A DNA stretch of 64,000 nt from Deltaproteobacteria bacterium (GTDB taxonomy: Bacteria; Myxococcota_A; UBA9160; UBA4427): assembly GCA_019310975.1 (NCBI GenBank), contig JAFDDH010000001.1, positions 1-64,000 of the forward strand, given 5' to 3'. Under the pieces are notes generated by a model. It did not search any database. It was not told the origin of the DNA and saw nothing but the letters and a program-made list of their open reading frames with translations. The position numbers and the translations under genes are program-made. Numbering within the stretch: the stretch's first letter is position 1; each line of letters opens with the position of its first letter. Shown here piece after piece: positions 9,573 through 17,782 of the stretch.

Positions 9573-10028
9573 CTAACAGTCCGGGCACGGCGGCGGATCA
9601 TCGTCCGGCTTGTCAGGCGGACGATTCCCGATCAGCTCTTCGCAGGTATTCGTGATGACGTCGATGGGGTCGTAGCAGCCGCCGAGGATGGAGAGGGTAT
9701 CCTCTTCGATCGTGACGAAGAGCCCATCGCACTCCAGGCCCTCTATACAGCTGAGTGTTTTGCAGAGTGCGTCGACACAGCTGTCGCCGCCGGTATCACG
9801 CTCTGCATCCGCGACGAGGGCTTCGCATTGGCTCATGCAGTCGCCTTCGAGGGCGAGCGGACATTCGGCCATCGCCTCGCAAAAGCCCTGGCAATCCATC
9901 TCGCAGATCTCGCTTGAGCCTGCACTGTTGCCCTCATTACACGCAAATGTGAGTATGAGTGCGAGACCCAATACCAGCCCGATGAGATTGCTCGCTCTCG
10001 TCATCCTTTTGCTCCCGATTCTATTCAC
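9573..10028 (-). CDS. small Cys-rich lipoprotein
   Basis: Lipobox-like ALILTFAC; 15 Cys in the predicted mature part; acidic; alternative start at 10004. Confidence 0.6.
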   Translation of the reverse strand: MNRIGSKRMTRASNLIGLVLGLALILTFACNEGNSAGSSEICEMDCQGFCEAMAECPLALEGDCMSQCEALVADAERDTGGDSCVDALCKTLSCIEGLECDGLFVTIEEDTLSILGGCYDPIDVITNTCEELIGNRPPDKPDDDPPPCPDC

Positions 10029-10047
10029 TGATCTTCCTGTTGATCGA

Positions 10048-10345
10048 TCATGATCGTGTAAATTGGACGAGCGATGCGCCAGGTCGCCCGCGCAACCACA
10101 TCAGCGGTGGAAGTAGGAACACAAGCTCGAAGCCGAGGCCGCAGCGCTTCGAGACGGTCGTGATGTGGTCGCAGCCCCGGACGTGTGTACCTCCCTGCTT
10201 CAACCGGGGAGGTCAGCAGGGCCGCGACTTCCCCTGACTCAGAGAGCATGCGAACCAGCGGGGTGCCACCGAGACGGCGAGGGGCGGCGGTGCCCGGCCT
10301 CACCGGGTGGTGCGTTCACCCTGCGCCTCGGGGTGTCGTTAGTCA
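10048..10345 (-). pseudogene. collapsed paralogue of the 2494-3588 gene: 5' leader plus C-terminal tail retained, body missing
   Basis: Minus strand reads [42 protein letters not shown], matching [33 protein letters not shown] at the 3' end of 2494-3588. 10186-10345 aligns with the upstream flank of that gene (~3630-3780). Confidence 0.75.
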
Positions 10346-10599
10346 ACCAATGTTCTCGTGAGGAGCTGGAGATATTGGTCCCCGCGACCACTACGAGTCG
10401 AGTCTTGAATTGTTGCATTCGTGGGAAAGGTGGACAAGTTGCCCCACGAGACGGCCGAGCGCGTGGGTGGGCCTGGTGGCGGTGAGGCTCTGGGCATGGC
10501 CTCGGGCGGCAGGCAGTGAGCTGGTTCCGCGCTGGCCCCTGCGGTCACACTGGGAGTTCACCTCGGTCGCTCGCTGCGCTCACCCCACTCCACCCCACC

Positions 10600-10918
10600 C
10601 CAGCCGGCCCAGGAAGCCCCGCCAGCGCCGCCACCGCCTCTCGCCTGTGCGGGGTCGCCGCCAGGTAGCGCGAGGTGACGGAGATGTCGGAGTGGCCGAT
10701 CAGGTCACGGAGGGTTGCGAGGTCGACTCCATTTCTGAGAAGGGTTGTGGCGTTGTGGCAAAGGTGTGGCGGAACCGGTGGGACGTGCCGTGGTCTCGCT
10801 CGATGCCCGCTCCTCGTGGTCCTTGATCGAGAAGGCGGGAGGCTTGTTGGTCACTCGAAGCTCGCCCGATGCAGACTCGATGTCCGCCGTCCACTGGAGG
10901 AAGCGAGCCTCTTCATCT
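10600..10918 (-). pseudogene. tyrosine recombinase (phage integrase family) catalytic-domain relic, multiple frameshifts
   Basis: Minus-strand fragments in different frames: DEEARFLQWTADIESASGELRVTNKPPAFSIKDHEER; GIERDHGTSHRFRHTFATT; TTLLRNGVDLATLRDLIGHSDISVTSRYLAATPHRREAVAALAG. Confidence 0.8.
10744..10759. repeat. 8-bp perfect tandem duplication (gttgtggc x2) inside the recombinase relic
   Basis: Read directly; removing one copy restores FATTLLRNGVDLATLRDLIGH in one frame. Confidence 0.9.
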
Positions 10919-10947
10919 GACCTAGATCTGACCTAGATCTGACTTAG
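10915..10947. repeat. 11-bp tandem repeat x3 (atctgacctag, atctgacctag, atctgacttag)
   Basis: Read directly. Confidence 0.95.
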
Positions 10948-11129
10948 AGGAAGCTCTGCAGCAACGAGGCGACGATCGCCGCCACGAAGATCACTCTCTT
11001 CTGCTTGGGCAGCGCCTCCCACCAGCCGGTCTCGCGATTGCGGAGGAAGTCCGTGCCGATGCAGGCATAGAGGATCCCCGCGACGGCGAATCCGATCAAG
11101 CAGAGTCTGATGATCGAGAGGGTGTCCAT
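10944..11129 (-). CDS. small membrane protein, hypothetical
   Basis: 61 aa with two hydrophobic segments (RLCLIGFAVAGILYACIG; RVIFVAAIVASLLQSFL). Confidence 0.45.
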   Translation of the reverse strand: MDTLSIIRLCLIGFAVAGILYACIGTDFLRNRETGWWEALPKQKRVIFVAAIVASLLQSFL

Positions 11130-11177
11130 TGCGGGACGATAGCCCGGGCTGGGGTCGGACTGCGCTGCGAAGCCGGC

Positions 11178-12320
11178 TCAGATGCGGGCTCGTAGGATGT
11201 GGACGAGGCAGACCTGGCCGAGCCCCACCATGTGGGCCAGCCCGACGCGGGCGCCCGCGTGCTGGCGCACGCCCGCCTCGCCGCGCAGCTGGCGGGCAAT
11301 CTCGACCACCTGACCGACACCGGTCGGTCCGAATGGATGTCCCATGGCGATCAGCCCGCCGGATGCGCTGACCGCGCAATCTCCTCCGATCTGCGAGCGC
11401 CCCTCGGCGAGATAGCGGGCGCCCTCTCCCTCGGCGCAGAGCCCGAGCGCCTCCGTATACAGGAGCTCCTCGACGCTGAAGGCATCGTGGACCTCCACGA
11501 CGTCGAGATCGGCGGGTCCCACGCCGGCCTCATCGAAGGCCTGGGTGGCGGTCTCCCGTGTCAGCTCGACGATCACGGAGTCTCCGGGTGTATAGACCCG
11601 TTCGGATCGGGACACCGAGCCGATCACCTCTACGGCGCGGCCCGCGGCGATCCCCAGCCTCTCGATGCCCTCGTCGCTCGCGAGGATCACCGCCGCCGCG
11701 CCCTCGCCGAAGGGGCAGCATTGCAGCCGGGTCAGCGAGCCGGCGACCGGATGCTCGAGCACCTCGTCGAGGCTGCGCACCTTCTGGAACTGGGCGTAGG
11801 GGTTGCTCGCCGCGTTGCCGTGATTCTTGACCGCGACCGCGGCGATCTGCTCGGGCGTTGCGCCGTAGCGGTTCATGTATTCGTTCGTGAGCAGCGCGAA
11901 GCTCAGCAGCGGGGACATGCTCGAGAGCCGCTCGGCGCCGGTCCAGGACATGGAGATCGGAACCGTGCCCGGCTTGTCGACCCCGATGGCGATGGAGACG
12001 TCCGAGATTCCCGTGGCCACCTCCAGGCAGGCGTGGCGGATCGCGGTCGAGCCCGACGCAGAGGCGTTCTCCACCTGGCAGAGCGTGAGGCCGGTTGCGC
12101 CGAGGTGCTTCAACATTGCGCGTCCGGGCGCCATGCCGAGCACGGCATTGCCGACGAAGGCGCTCTCGACGGTCGACCACTCGATTTCGGCATCGGCGAG
12201 GGCCTCGCGCACTGCGCTGAGCCCGAGCTCGACATAGGGCGTCTTGCTCGACTTCTGATAGCGATGCAGCCCAATGCCAACCACGGATACGGCACGCATA
12301 TCGGCCAGTGTTCGGCCCAT
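11178..12320 (-). CDS. thiolase-family protein (acetyl-CoA acetyltransferase/lipid-transfer-like)
   Basis: Thiolase motifs (VENASASGSTAIRHACLEVATG; SASGGLIAMGHPFGPTG); start overlaps the end of the DUF35 gene. Confidence 0.85.
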   Translation of the reverse strand: MGRTLADMRAVSVVGIGLHRYQKSSKTPYVELGLSAVREALADAEIEWSTVESAFVGNAVLGMAPGRAMLKHLGATGLTLCQVENASASGSTAIRHACLEVATGISDVSIAIGVDKPGTVPISMSWTGAERLSSMSPLLSFALLTNEYMNRYGATPEQIAAVAVKNHGNAASNPYAQFQKVRSLDEVLEHPVAGSLTRLQCCPFGEGAAAVILASDEGIERLGIAAGRAVEVIGSVSRSERVYTPGDSVIVELTRETATQAFDEAGVGPADLDVVEVHDAFSVEELLYTEALGLCAEGEGARYLAEGRSQIGGDCAVSASGGLIAMGHPFGPTGVGQVVEIARQLRGEAGVRQHAGARVGLAHMVGLGQVCLVHILRARI

Positions 12321-12754
12321 CAGCCGGCTGGCTCCGCCGGCTCGGTGGGCGCGAAGAAGCAGTCGACGATCCGACGGCTCGATTCATCCTCACCGACGTC
12401 GACGAGATGGCCCGCTACGCGCTGACCGCAGGAGAGCCCGGCGGTGTCGTCGACGTCGAGCACCACCTCCAGCGCGGGGCCCGCGTCGAGCGCCACCGTG
12501 CCGATGATCAGCGGCGCAGTCGAGCCCGGGCGTTGCTGGCGGTGGGAGAGTGCGAAGCTTTGCAGCGTCCCCGAGGCATCGAGCTCGATGATCTCGATCT
12601 CGTCGCCGTACAGGCCACAGACCTCGCACCCGATCTGCTGCGGGGGAAAGAAGAGGTGCCCGCTCGAGCAGCGTGCACCCCGCAGCTTGGTCTCGGTGCT
12701 CGGGGCGGGTGGCACGGTGAAGAGCGTGGGTCGCTTGGCCACTCGCTCGCTCAT
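12320..12754 (-). CDS. DUF35 OB-fold/Zn-ribbon protein, thiolase partner
   Basis: CSSGHLFFPPQQIGCEVCGLYGDEIEIIELDASGTLQSFALSH; adjacent to thiolase. Confidence 0.8.
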   Translation of the reverse strand: MSERVAKRPTLFTVPPAPSTETKLRGARCSSGHLFFPPQQIGCEVCGLYGDEIEIIELDASGTLQSFALSHRQQRPGSTAPLIIGTVALDAGPALEVVLDVDDTAGLSCGQRVAGHLVDVGEDESSRRIVDCFFAPTEPAEPAG

Positions 12755-13224
12755 GGCTGCATCACTTGAGAATCGTTCGCGACCTGGAAGACGCGGTACT
12801 CCACCGCATTCGGGAGCATGCGCCCCTCGGCAACGGCGACCAGACGGTTGATCCAGGTATAGCGCGGGTCGCCCGTCTCGAAGCGGGGCGAGGTCATGAA
12901 GTACGTCTCCCCGTAGTCGGTCGATTCGCCCCTTGCCATCGCGGCGGTCACCTTCTCGTTCATCTCGAGGATGCCGTGGTAGTGCATGTAGATGTGCGCA
13001 CCGTCGTGAGTCTCCAGCGTGGCCCGGACGTCCAGGCGGGCGATGCCGGACTCGTCTATTACTAGCCAGTCGGCACCGCTGGCGAGGAGTTTGCCGGAGA
13101 TCCTTGGCCCCTCGGCGCTACCCCCGACGACGTCGAAGATCATTCGGTTGCCGAGTGGACCCTTGCCGACCTCGACCGGGGCCTTCAGATCTGCGTGATA
13201 GGTCATCAGGGGTTCGAGCTTCAT
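12751..13224 (-). CDS. DUF3237 family protein
   Basis: GPLGNRMIFDVVGGSAEGPRISGKLLASGADWLVIDESGIARLDVRATLETHDGAHIYMHYHGI. Confidence 0.8.
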   Translation of the reverse strand: MKLEPLMTYHADLKAPVEVGKGPLGNRMIFDVVGGSAEGPRISGKLLASGADWLVIDESGIARLDVRATLETHDGAHIYMHYHGILEMNEKVTAAMARGESTDYGETYFMTSPRFETGDPRYTWINRLVAVAEGRMLPNAVEYRVFQVANDSQVMQP

Positions 13225-13248
13225 GTGGCCTCCATTGGGTCGGGACGA

Positions 13249-14280
13249 CTATTCCTTGAAGGTCTCGCTGATCATGCCCGAATAGAACATCAGCTTCTCG
13301 GGCGGGAGCCCGTAGGCGGGTGGGATGATGCAGATCGAGTCCGCGATGGCATCGAGCCGGCCGACCCGCTCGCGAACCTTCTCGGGCTCTCCCACCGCCA
13401 CGAAGGTGCGCACCATCTCGTCGGGCACGAGGTGCGCGACACTCCTGTAGTCGCCCCGCTGCACACCTTCCTGTAGCCCCCGCGCCACATCGAGATAGCC
13501 GTGCGCCTCGAAGAACGACTCGTATTGCGCAACGCCGCCGTAGAAGGCAATCGTTGCTCTCGAGTCCTCGATGGCCTCGGCCTCGTTCGGATTCGGGGCG
13601 ACCCAGGGCCAGAGGTTCACCTCGATCTCGTCTCGGCTGCGTCCGGCCTTGCTGAGTGCGGCGTCGAGCTCGGGCGCCATCTTCTCGCTCGCCCACTCGA
13701 TCGACCACATCGGATGGCCGATCATGCCGTCGCCGATGGCGGCCGCCACGCGGACCATGGGCGCGCGCAGTGCGGCAATCCAGATCGGGATCTCCTCGCG
13801 CAGGGGAGGCTCGGTCGGCGAGAGCTCCTTGAAGTCCGCCGTGTAGTACTCGCCCTCGAAGGGCTGGAGCCCCTTGTGGGCCCCTTTCACGATGTGTCGC
13901 ACCGCCTCGACGGTCTCGCGCAGGTGGGCGAGCGGCTTGTGGAGGGGTGCGCCGTAGATGCCGTGGGACCAGGCCAGGACGCTCGCGCCCAGGCCCAGCG
14001 TGAAGCGCCCGCCCGAGATGCGATCCATGTCGATCGCGGCCATCGCCGTCTCGAAGGGGCTGCGGGCCGCTGCGATCGCGATGCCGCTGGCCAGCTCCAG
14101 ACGATCCGTCGCCCCGGCCGCGACGGCCAGTGGTAGGAAGGGCGGACCATAGACCTGTGGGGCGAAGACGCCGTGGATTCCGTCGGCCTCTGCCTGCTTC
14201 GCCAGCGCCACGATGATCGGGGCCGGCAGCGATTGCAGGACACTCCAGCGTCGCGGTCGAGATGAGCGTTCGGGCGCCAT
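13249..14280 (-). CDS. LLM-class (luciferase-like, probably F420-dependent) oxidoreductase
   Basis: ASGIAIAAARSPFETAMAAIDMDRISGGRFTLGLGASVLAWSHGIYG; start at ATG 14280. Confidence 0.85.
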   Translation of the reverse strand: MAPERSSRPRRWSVLQSLPAPIIVALAKQAEADGIHGVFAPQVYGPPFLPLAVAAGATDRLELASGIAIAAARSPFETAMAAIDMDRISGGRFTLGLGASVLAWSHGIYGAPLHKPLAHLRETVEAVRHIVKGAHKGLQPFEGEYYTADFKELSPTEPPLREEIPIWIAALRAPMVRVAAAIGDGMIGHPMWSIEWASEKMAPELDAALSKAGRSRDEIEVNLWPWVAPNPNEAEAIEDSRATIAFYGGVAQYESFFEAHGYLDVARGLQEGVQRGDYRSVAHLVPDEMVRTFVAVGEPEKVRERVGRLDAIADSICIIPPAYGLPPEKLMFYSGMISETFKE

Positions 14281-14569
14281 TCTGGGCACTCCTTGACTTG
14301 CCGCTGCGTTGGGGCCGATGACGAGATTGCGTCTTGGCCCACGCACGGGGTCACGAGTCTAGTGCGCTCCCCAGGTGCAGGGAATGTGGGGATTGGGAAA
14401 GAACCGGCAGGCCTGGACCCAGTCTACGGGAGCGTGTTCGGTCTCTCGCCGGAGAACGCAGTCCTTCGTCGTGTCGACTACTACCGCGGTCTTCGCGCCG
14501 CCGGCCACTCCACCGAGGGGCGTCGGGCCGGATGCCTCACGTATCGCACCCGCCGCGGCGCCACGCGCG

Positions 14570-15343
14570 CTAGATCCGCCACATCTCCTCGAGCTCGCCG
14601 TCGAAGCGGCTCGGATTCATGCGCAGGCAGTGAATGCGGCCGACGCGCGCAGCGAGTGTCGGGCAATCCGTCATTCCATTGCGAGCCGCCTCGGCCAGAT
14701 CGCGAGAGAGCTCGCAGAGCGTGGCGACCTGGCCTTCGAACTGACCGTCATCCCACACCACCATATGCAGGTCGAAGCACGCGTCGGGTGGCAGCGAGCC
14801 CTTGAGACGATCGCTGTTGACGAAGTTCAGCTGCGAGGCGGGCGCCAGCTCGGTCAAGCACGCCAGCAGCCGCAGGAGCAGCGGGTAGGCGGAGCTGTCG
14901 TCCAGCGACTGCGCAACCCCCAGGATCGGGCGCGCGGCCCCTTCGTTGGGGCTCGCGATGTAGTCGAATCCGTCGCGCGCACTGTGGCCGCTGGGGATCA
15001 GCTCCGGGACCGGGCGCACGTCGGTGGCCAGGCAGCGGAACTCCCAGTCGGGATCGTCGCCGCTGGCGACACAGATCTCCTGGCCCTCGTAGAAGTGGTC
15101 GAGCAGCAGCTCGGCCGTGTCGTCCGCCGGCGGGCGCTGGGTCATATCGCAGACCAGATCCAGCTCGGATTCACCGAAGCTCTCGATCACCCCATAGGCG
15201 TCGAGCATCTCGTCCACGAGCAGCTCGGGATGCGAGAGCAGGTCCGCGCACTCGAGGATCTGCTGGTCGTGGTCGATCACGCGGGCGCGCTGGTAGCTGC
15301 AGCGCAATCGCGTGCTCGGGAGATGCAGACTCTGCTCGTCCAT
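14570..15343 (-). CDS. hypothetical protein
   Basis: 257-aa ORF with normal composition in an otherwise empty stretch; no recognised motif. Confidence 0.5.
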   Translation of the reverse strand: MDEQSLHLPSTRLRCSYQRARVIDHDQQILECADLLSHPELLVDEMLDAYGVIESFGESELDLVCDMTQRPPADDTAELLLDHFYEGQEICVASGDDPDWEFRCLATDVRPVPELIPSGHSARDGFDYIASPNEGAARPILGVAQSLDDSSAYPLLLRLLACLTELAPASQLNFVNSDRLKGSLPPDACFDLHMVVWDDGQFEGQVATLCELSRDLAEAARNGMTDCPTLAARVGRIHCLRMNPSRFDGELEEMWRI

Positions 15344-15495
15344 CGGCTCCGGGTTCCGTGTCGGTCAATCCTGCGGACCTTTCGTATCGGCCAACTGCGG
15401 CGAATTCACAGCATGAGATTGGCGTGGCGGGACACTCGAGTGCGAATCCACATCAGCAGCCGGCAGCTCATGCGCAGCATTCGCGCGGGGCGTGC

Positions 15496-16116
15496 TCACT
15501 CGTCGTCGATGCAGCGCTCGCCGAGGCGGTAGTGGATGAAGAACGAGCGGCTGCGACGGCGCTCGCCGTGGACCCGGGCGACGCGATCGAGCACCTCCTC
15601 AGTGACGTCGATGATCGGCAGCCGGCGCGCCATCGCGATCGGCAGCCACGAGAGATCCATCAGCTCGCCGTTTCCGCGCAGGCGTCCGCGCGCTGCCCCT
15701 GCATCGGTCACGAAGAAGCGCGCGTGGTATCGGATCTCGCTCTGGGCCGGCGTGATGGCACGGCCCAGGTAGCGGAGCGGAGCGAGATCGGGCAGGAATT
15801 GGCCGCCGCGCACGTCTCCGACGGCGAGCCCTGTCTCCTCCCAGGTCTCGCGAACGGCCGCGATCGCCAGTGCGCGCACGCGCGCTGGCGACCAGCGCTG
15901 CTCGAGCGGGCGGGCCACCGCGCGGCGCAGCGGCCGCAGCAGGGGGCGGTGGTGGTCGCCGTGCTCGACGCCGCCGCCGGGAAACACCCACACGTCGGGC
16001 ATAAAGCGGTGTCGTGGCGCACGGCGCCCCATCAGCACCCGCAGGCTCTGGCCCGCGCCCCGGACGACGACCAGGCTCGCAGCGTCTCTCGGGCGGGCAG
16101 GTCCAGTCAAAGCCAT
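15496..16116 (-). CDS. NUDIX hydrolase
   Basis: MPDVWVFPGGGVE... AAVRETWEETGL Nudix-box core. Confidence 0.85.
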   Translation of the reverse strand: MALTGPARPRDAASLVVVRGAGQSLRVLMGRRAPRHRFMPDVWVFPGGGVEHGDHHRPLLRPLRRAVARPLEQRWSPARVRALAIAAVRETWEETGLAVGDVRGGQFLPDLAPLRYLGRAITPAQSEIRYHARFFVTDAGAARGRLRGNGELMDLSWLPIAMARRLPIIDVTEEVLDRVARVHGERRRSRSFFIHYRLGERCIDDE

Positions 16117-16215
16117 CCGAAGCTAGCAGGGTCTTGCCCGCTGCAGTGTCGGAACACCCGATTTCGCGTGCGGACCGCGCGGGCTAAATTCGCTTCGGCC
16201 CACGGTCCCGATCGC

Positions 16216-16956
16216 ATGAATGCCCACTCGATTCCCGTCCTGGTCATGGCTGGCATCACGCTCTACGTGGGCGTGTACCACCTCTTCCTCTACCTGCGGC
16301 TACGCCGCAATCGGTGGGACCTCACCTTCGCGCTGACCTGCTGCTCGACGAAGCCGACGTGCCCGTGCCGTCCGAGATGAAGCCAGGTGAGTTCGTACAA
16401 CTCTGCGTCTCCGACACGGGGTCGGGAATCGACCCGGAGACGCTGGAGCGAATCTTCGAACCCTTCTTTACCACCAAGGACCTGCGACGCCACGACGGGC
16501 AGCGTATTCCGTGTCAACCTGCCGTCCGTCGACGAGCTCCCGAGCGCCACAAAGAGTGGAACCCCGGCGGTGGCTCGCAGGTCGCCGGGCAACGAGACGA
16601 TCCTGGTGGCCGAGGACGAGGAGAGGGTGCGTACGTTGGTGCGCGGCATCCTCGAGCCGCTCGGCTACCGGGTCTGGCTTGCCGCCGAGGGCCGCCAGGC
16701 GCTGGCCATGGTGCGCGCCGACCCGCGTGGCGTCGATCTGTTGCTGAGCGACGTGGTGATGCCGGGCATGAGCGGCCCGGAGCTCTTTGAGCTCGCGCGT
16801 CAGCACAGCCCGGCTCTGCGCGTTCTCTACATGACGGGCTATGTCGAGGACTCGATCGAGGCCGCGCTGGTGGGCGTCGGAGAGTGGTCACTCCTCCAGA
16901 AGCCCTTCTCCGGGAGCGAGCTGGCTGCCAGAGTCCGTGAAGTGCTAGACATCTGA
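16216..16956 (+). pseudogene. hybrid histidine kinase-response regulator with internal deletions/frameshifts; receiver domain intact
   Basis: N-terminal MNAHSIPVLVMAGITLYVGVYHLFLYLRLRRNRWDLTFAL joins out of frame to DLLLDEADVPVPSEMKPGEFVQLCVSDTGSGIDPETLERIFEPFFTTKD, then a third frame GSVFRVNLPS...ETILVAEDEERVRTLV...DLLLSDVVMPGMSG...KPFSGSEL. Confidence 0.75.
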
Positions 16957-17179
16957 GGCAGTACGGTTCCCCCGGGGCCCGAAGTGCAGTCCCGGCGGCA
17001 GGTGTTCAGATCTGCGACCGATTTCCCGATAACCGGTGCGCAGAGACGGCGCAGAAGCCGTGGCTTCAGGCCTCCCGGTGCATCGCCCCGCCATGCAATA
17101 GACTGGGGCCCGGCGAAGCCACCGGCAGCGGCAACTCTGCGCGTAAGGTTCGAATCGGTCGAGGGGATTCCAGCTCGCA

Positions 17180-17782
17180 ATGCTGTCCGGCTTCAATACC
17201 AACTACCGCCATCGGGGCGTGGTCTTCCACGTTCAGACAGAGGATAGCGGGCGCCAGAACCCCCACGTGATCACGCATCTCTTTCACGGCGGCAACATCA
17301 TCGCCTCGGAGAAGGTGGATTACTCGGCCAAGCTCGATGCCGAGGAGCTCGAGGGCGAGGTGAAGGCGCTGATGGAGCGCCAGCACAAGAAGATGTTGAA
17401 ATCGCTCAGCCGCGGCGAATGCGATGACGTCATCCAGCAGCGGATGGGCGATCACGTCTTCGGCGATCATGTCGACACCGCCGACACGGTTCCTCCGCAC
17501 ACCGAGGAGCCGGCGACTGTGATCGATACGCCGCCGCCTGTTGATGAGGCGCAGCCGCTTGATGAGGCGCAGCCGCTTGATGAGGCGCAGCCGCTTGATG
17601 AGGCGCAGCCTTTCGATGAGGCGCAGCCGCTGCCCCCGCCCGCTGGAGTGCACGACGACACCACCAAGGAAAGGATCAGCCGGGCCTTTGGTGAGGGCGT
17701 GGTGAGCGAGAAGCCGTTGGACGAAGTTGTGCTGGACTACCTGGTGGAGAACGCGCGCAAGCGGAAACGCTCGGGCAAGTGA
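17180..17782 (+). CDS. hypothetical protein with PLDEAQ hexapeptide repeats
   Basis: Conserved-looking N-terminus FNTNYRHRGVVFHVQTEDSGRQNPHVITHLFHGGNIIASEK; repeat region; C-terminus LDEVVLDYLVENARKRKRSGK. Confidence 0.7.
   Translation: MLSGFNTNYRHRGVVFHVQTEDSGRQNPHVITHLFHGGNIIASEKVDYSAKLDAEELEGEVKALMERQHKKMLKSLSRGECDDVIQQRMGDHVFGDHVDTADTVPPHTEEPATVIDTPPPVDEAQPLDEAQPLDEAQPLDEAQPFDEAQPLPPPAGVHDDTTKERISRAFGEGVVSEKPLDEVVLDYLVENARKRKRSGK
17543..17632 (+). repeat. 18-bp tandem repeat x5 (gatgaggcgcagccgctt)
   Basis: Read directly; encodes DEAQPL repeats. Confidence 0.95.

Noticed and set aside
8138-9655. 505-aa plus-strand ORF
   Set aside because: Antisense to the FG-GAP repeat gene; its apparent internal repeats only mirror the FG-GAP units.
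17140-17180. gttcgaatc-like sequence resembling a tRNA T-loop
   Set aside because: No matching acceptor, D or anticodon arms could be found by eye.
17543-17632. Possible CRISPR-type repeat
   Set aside because: Contiguous 18-bp units without spacers, inside a coding frame.
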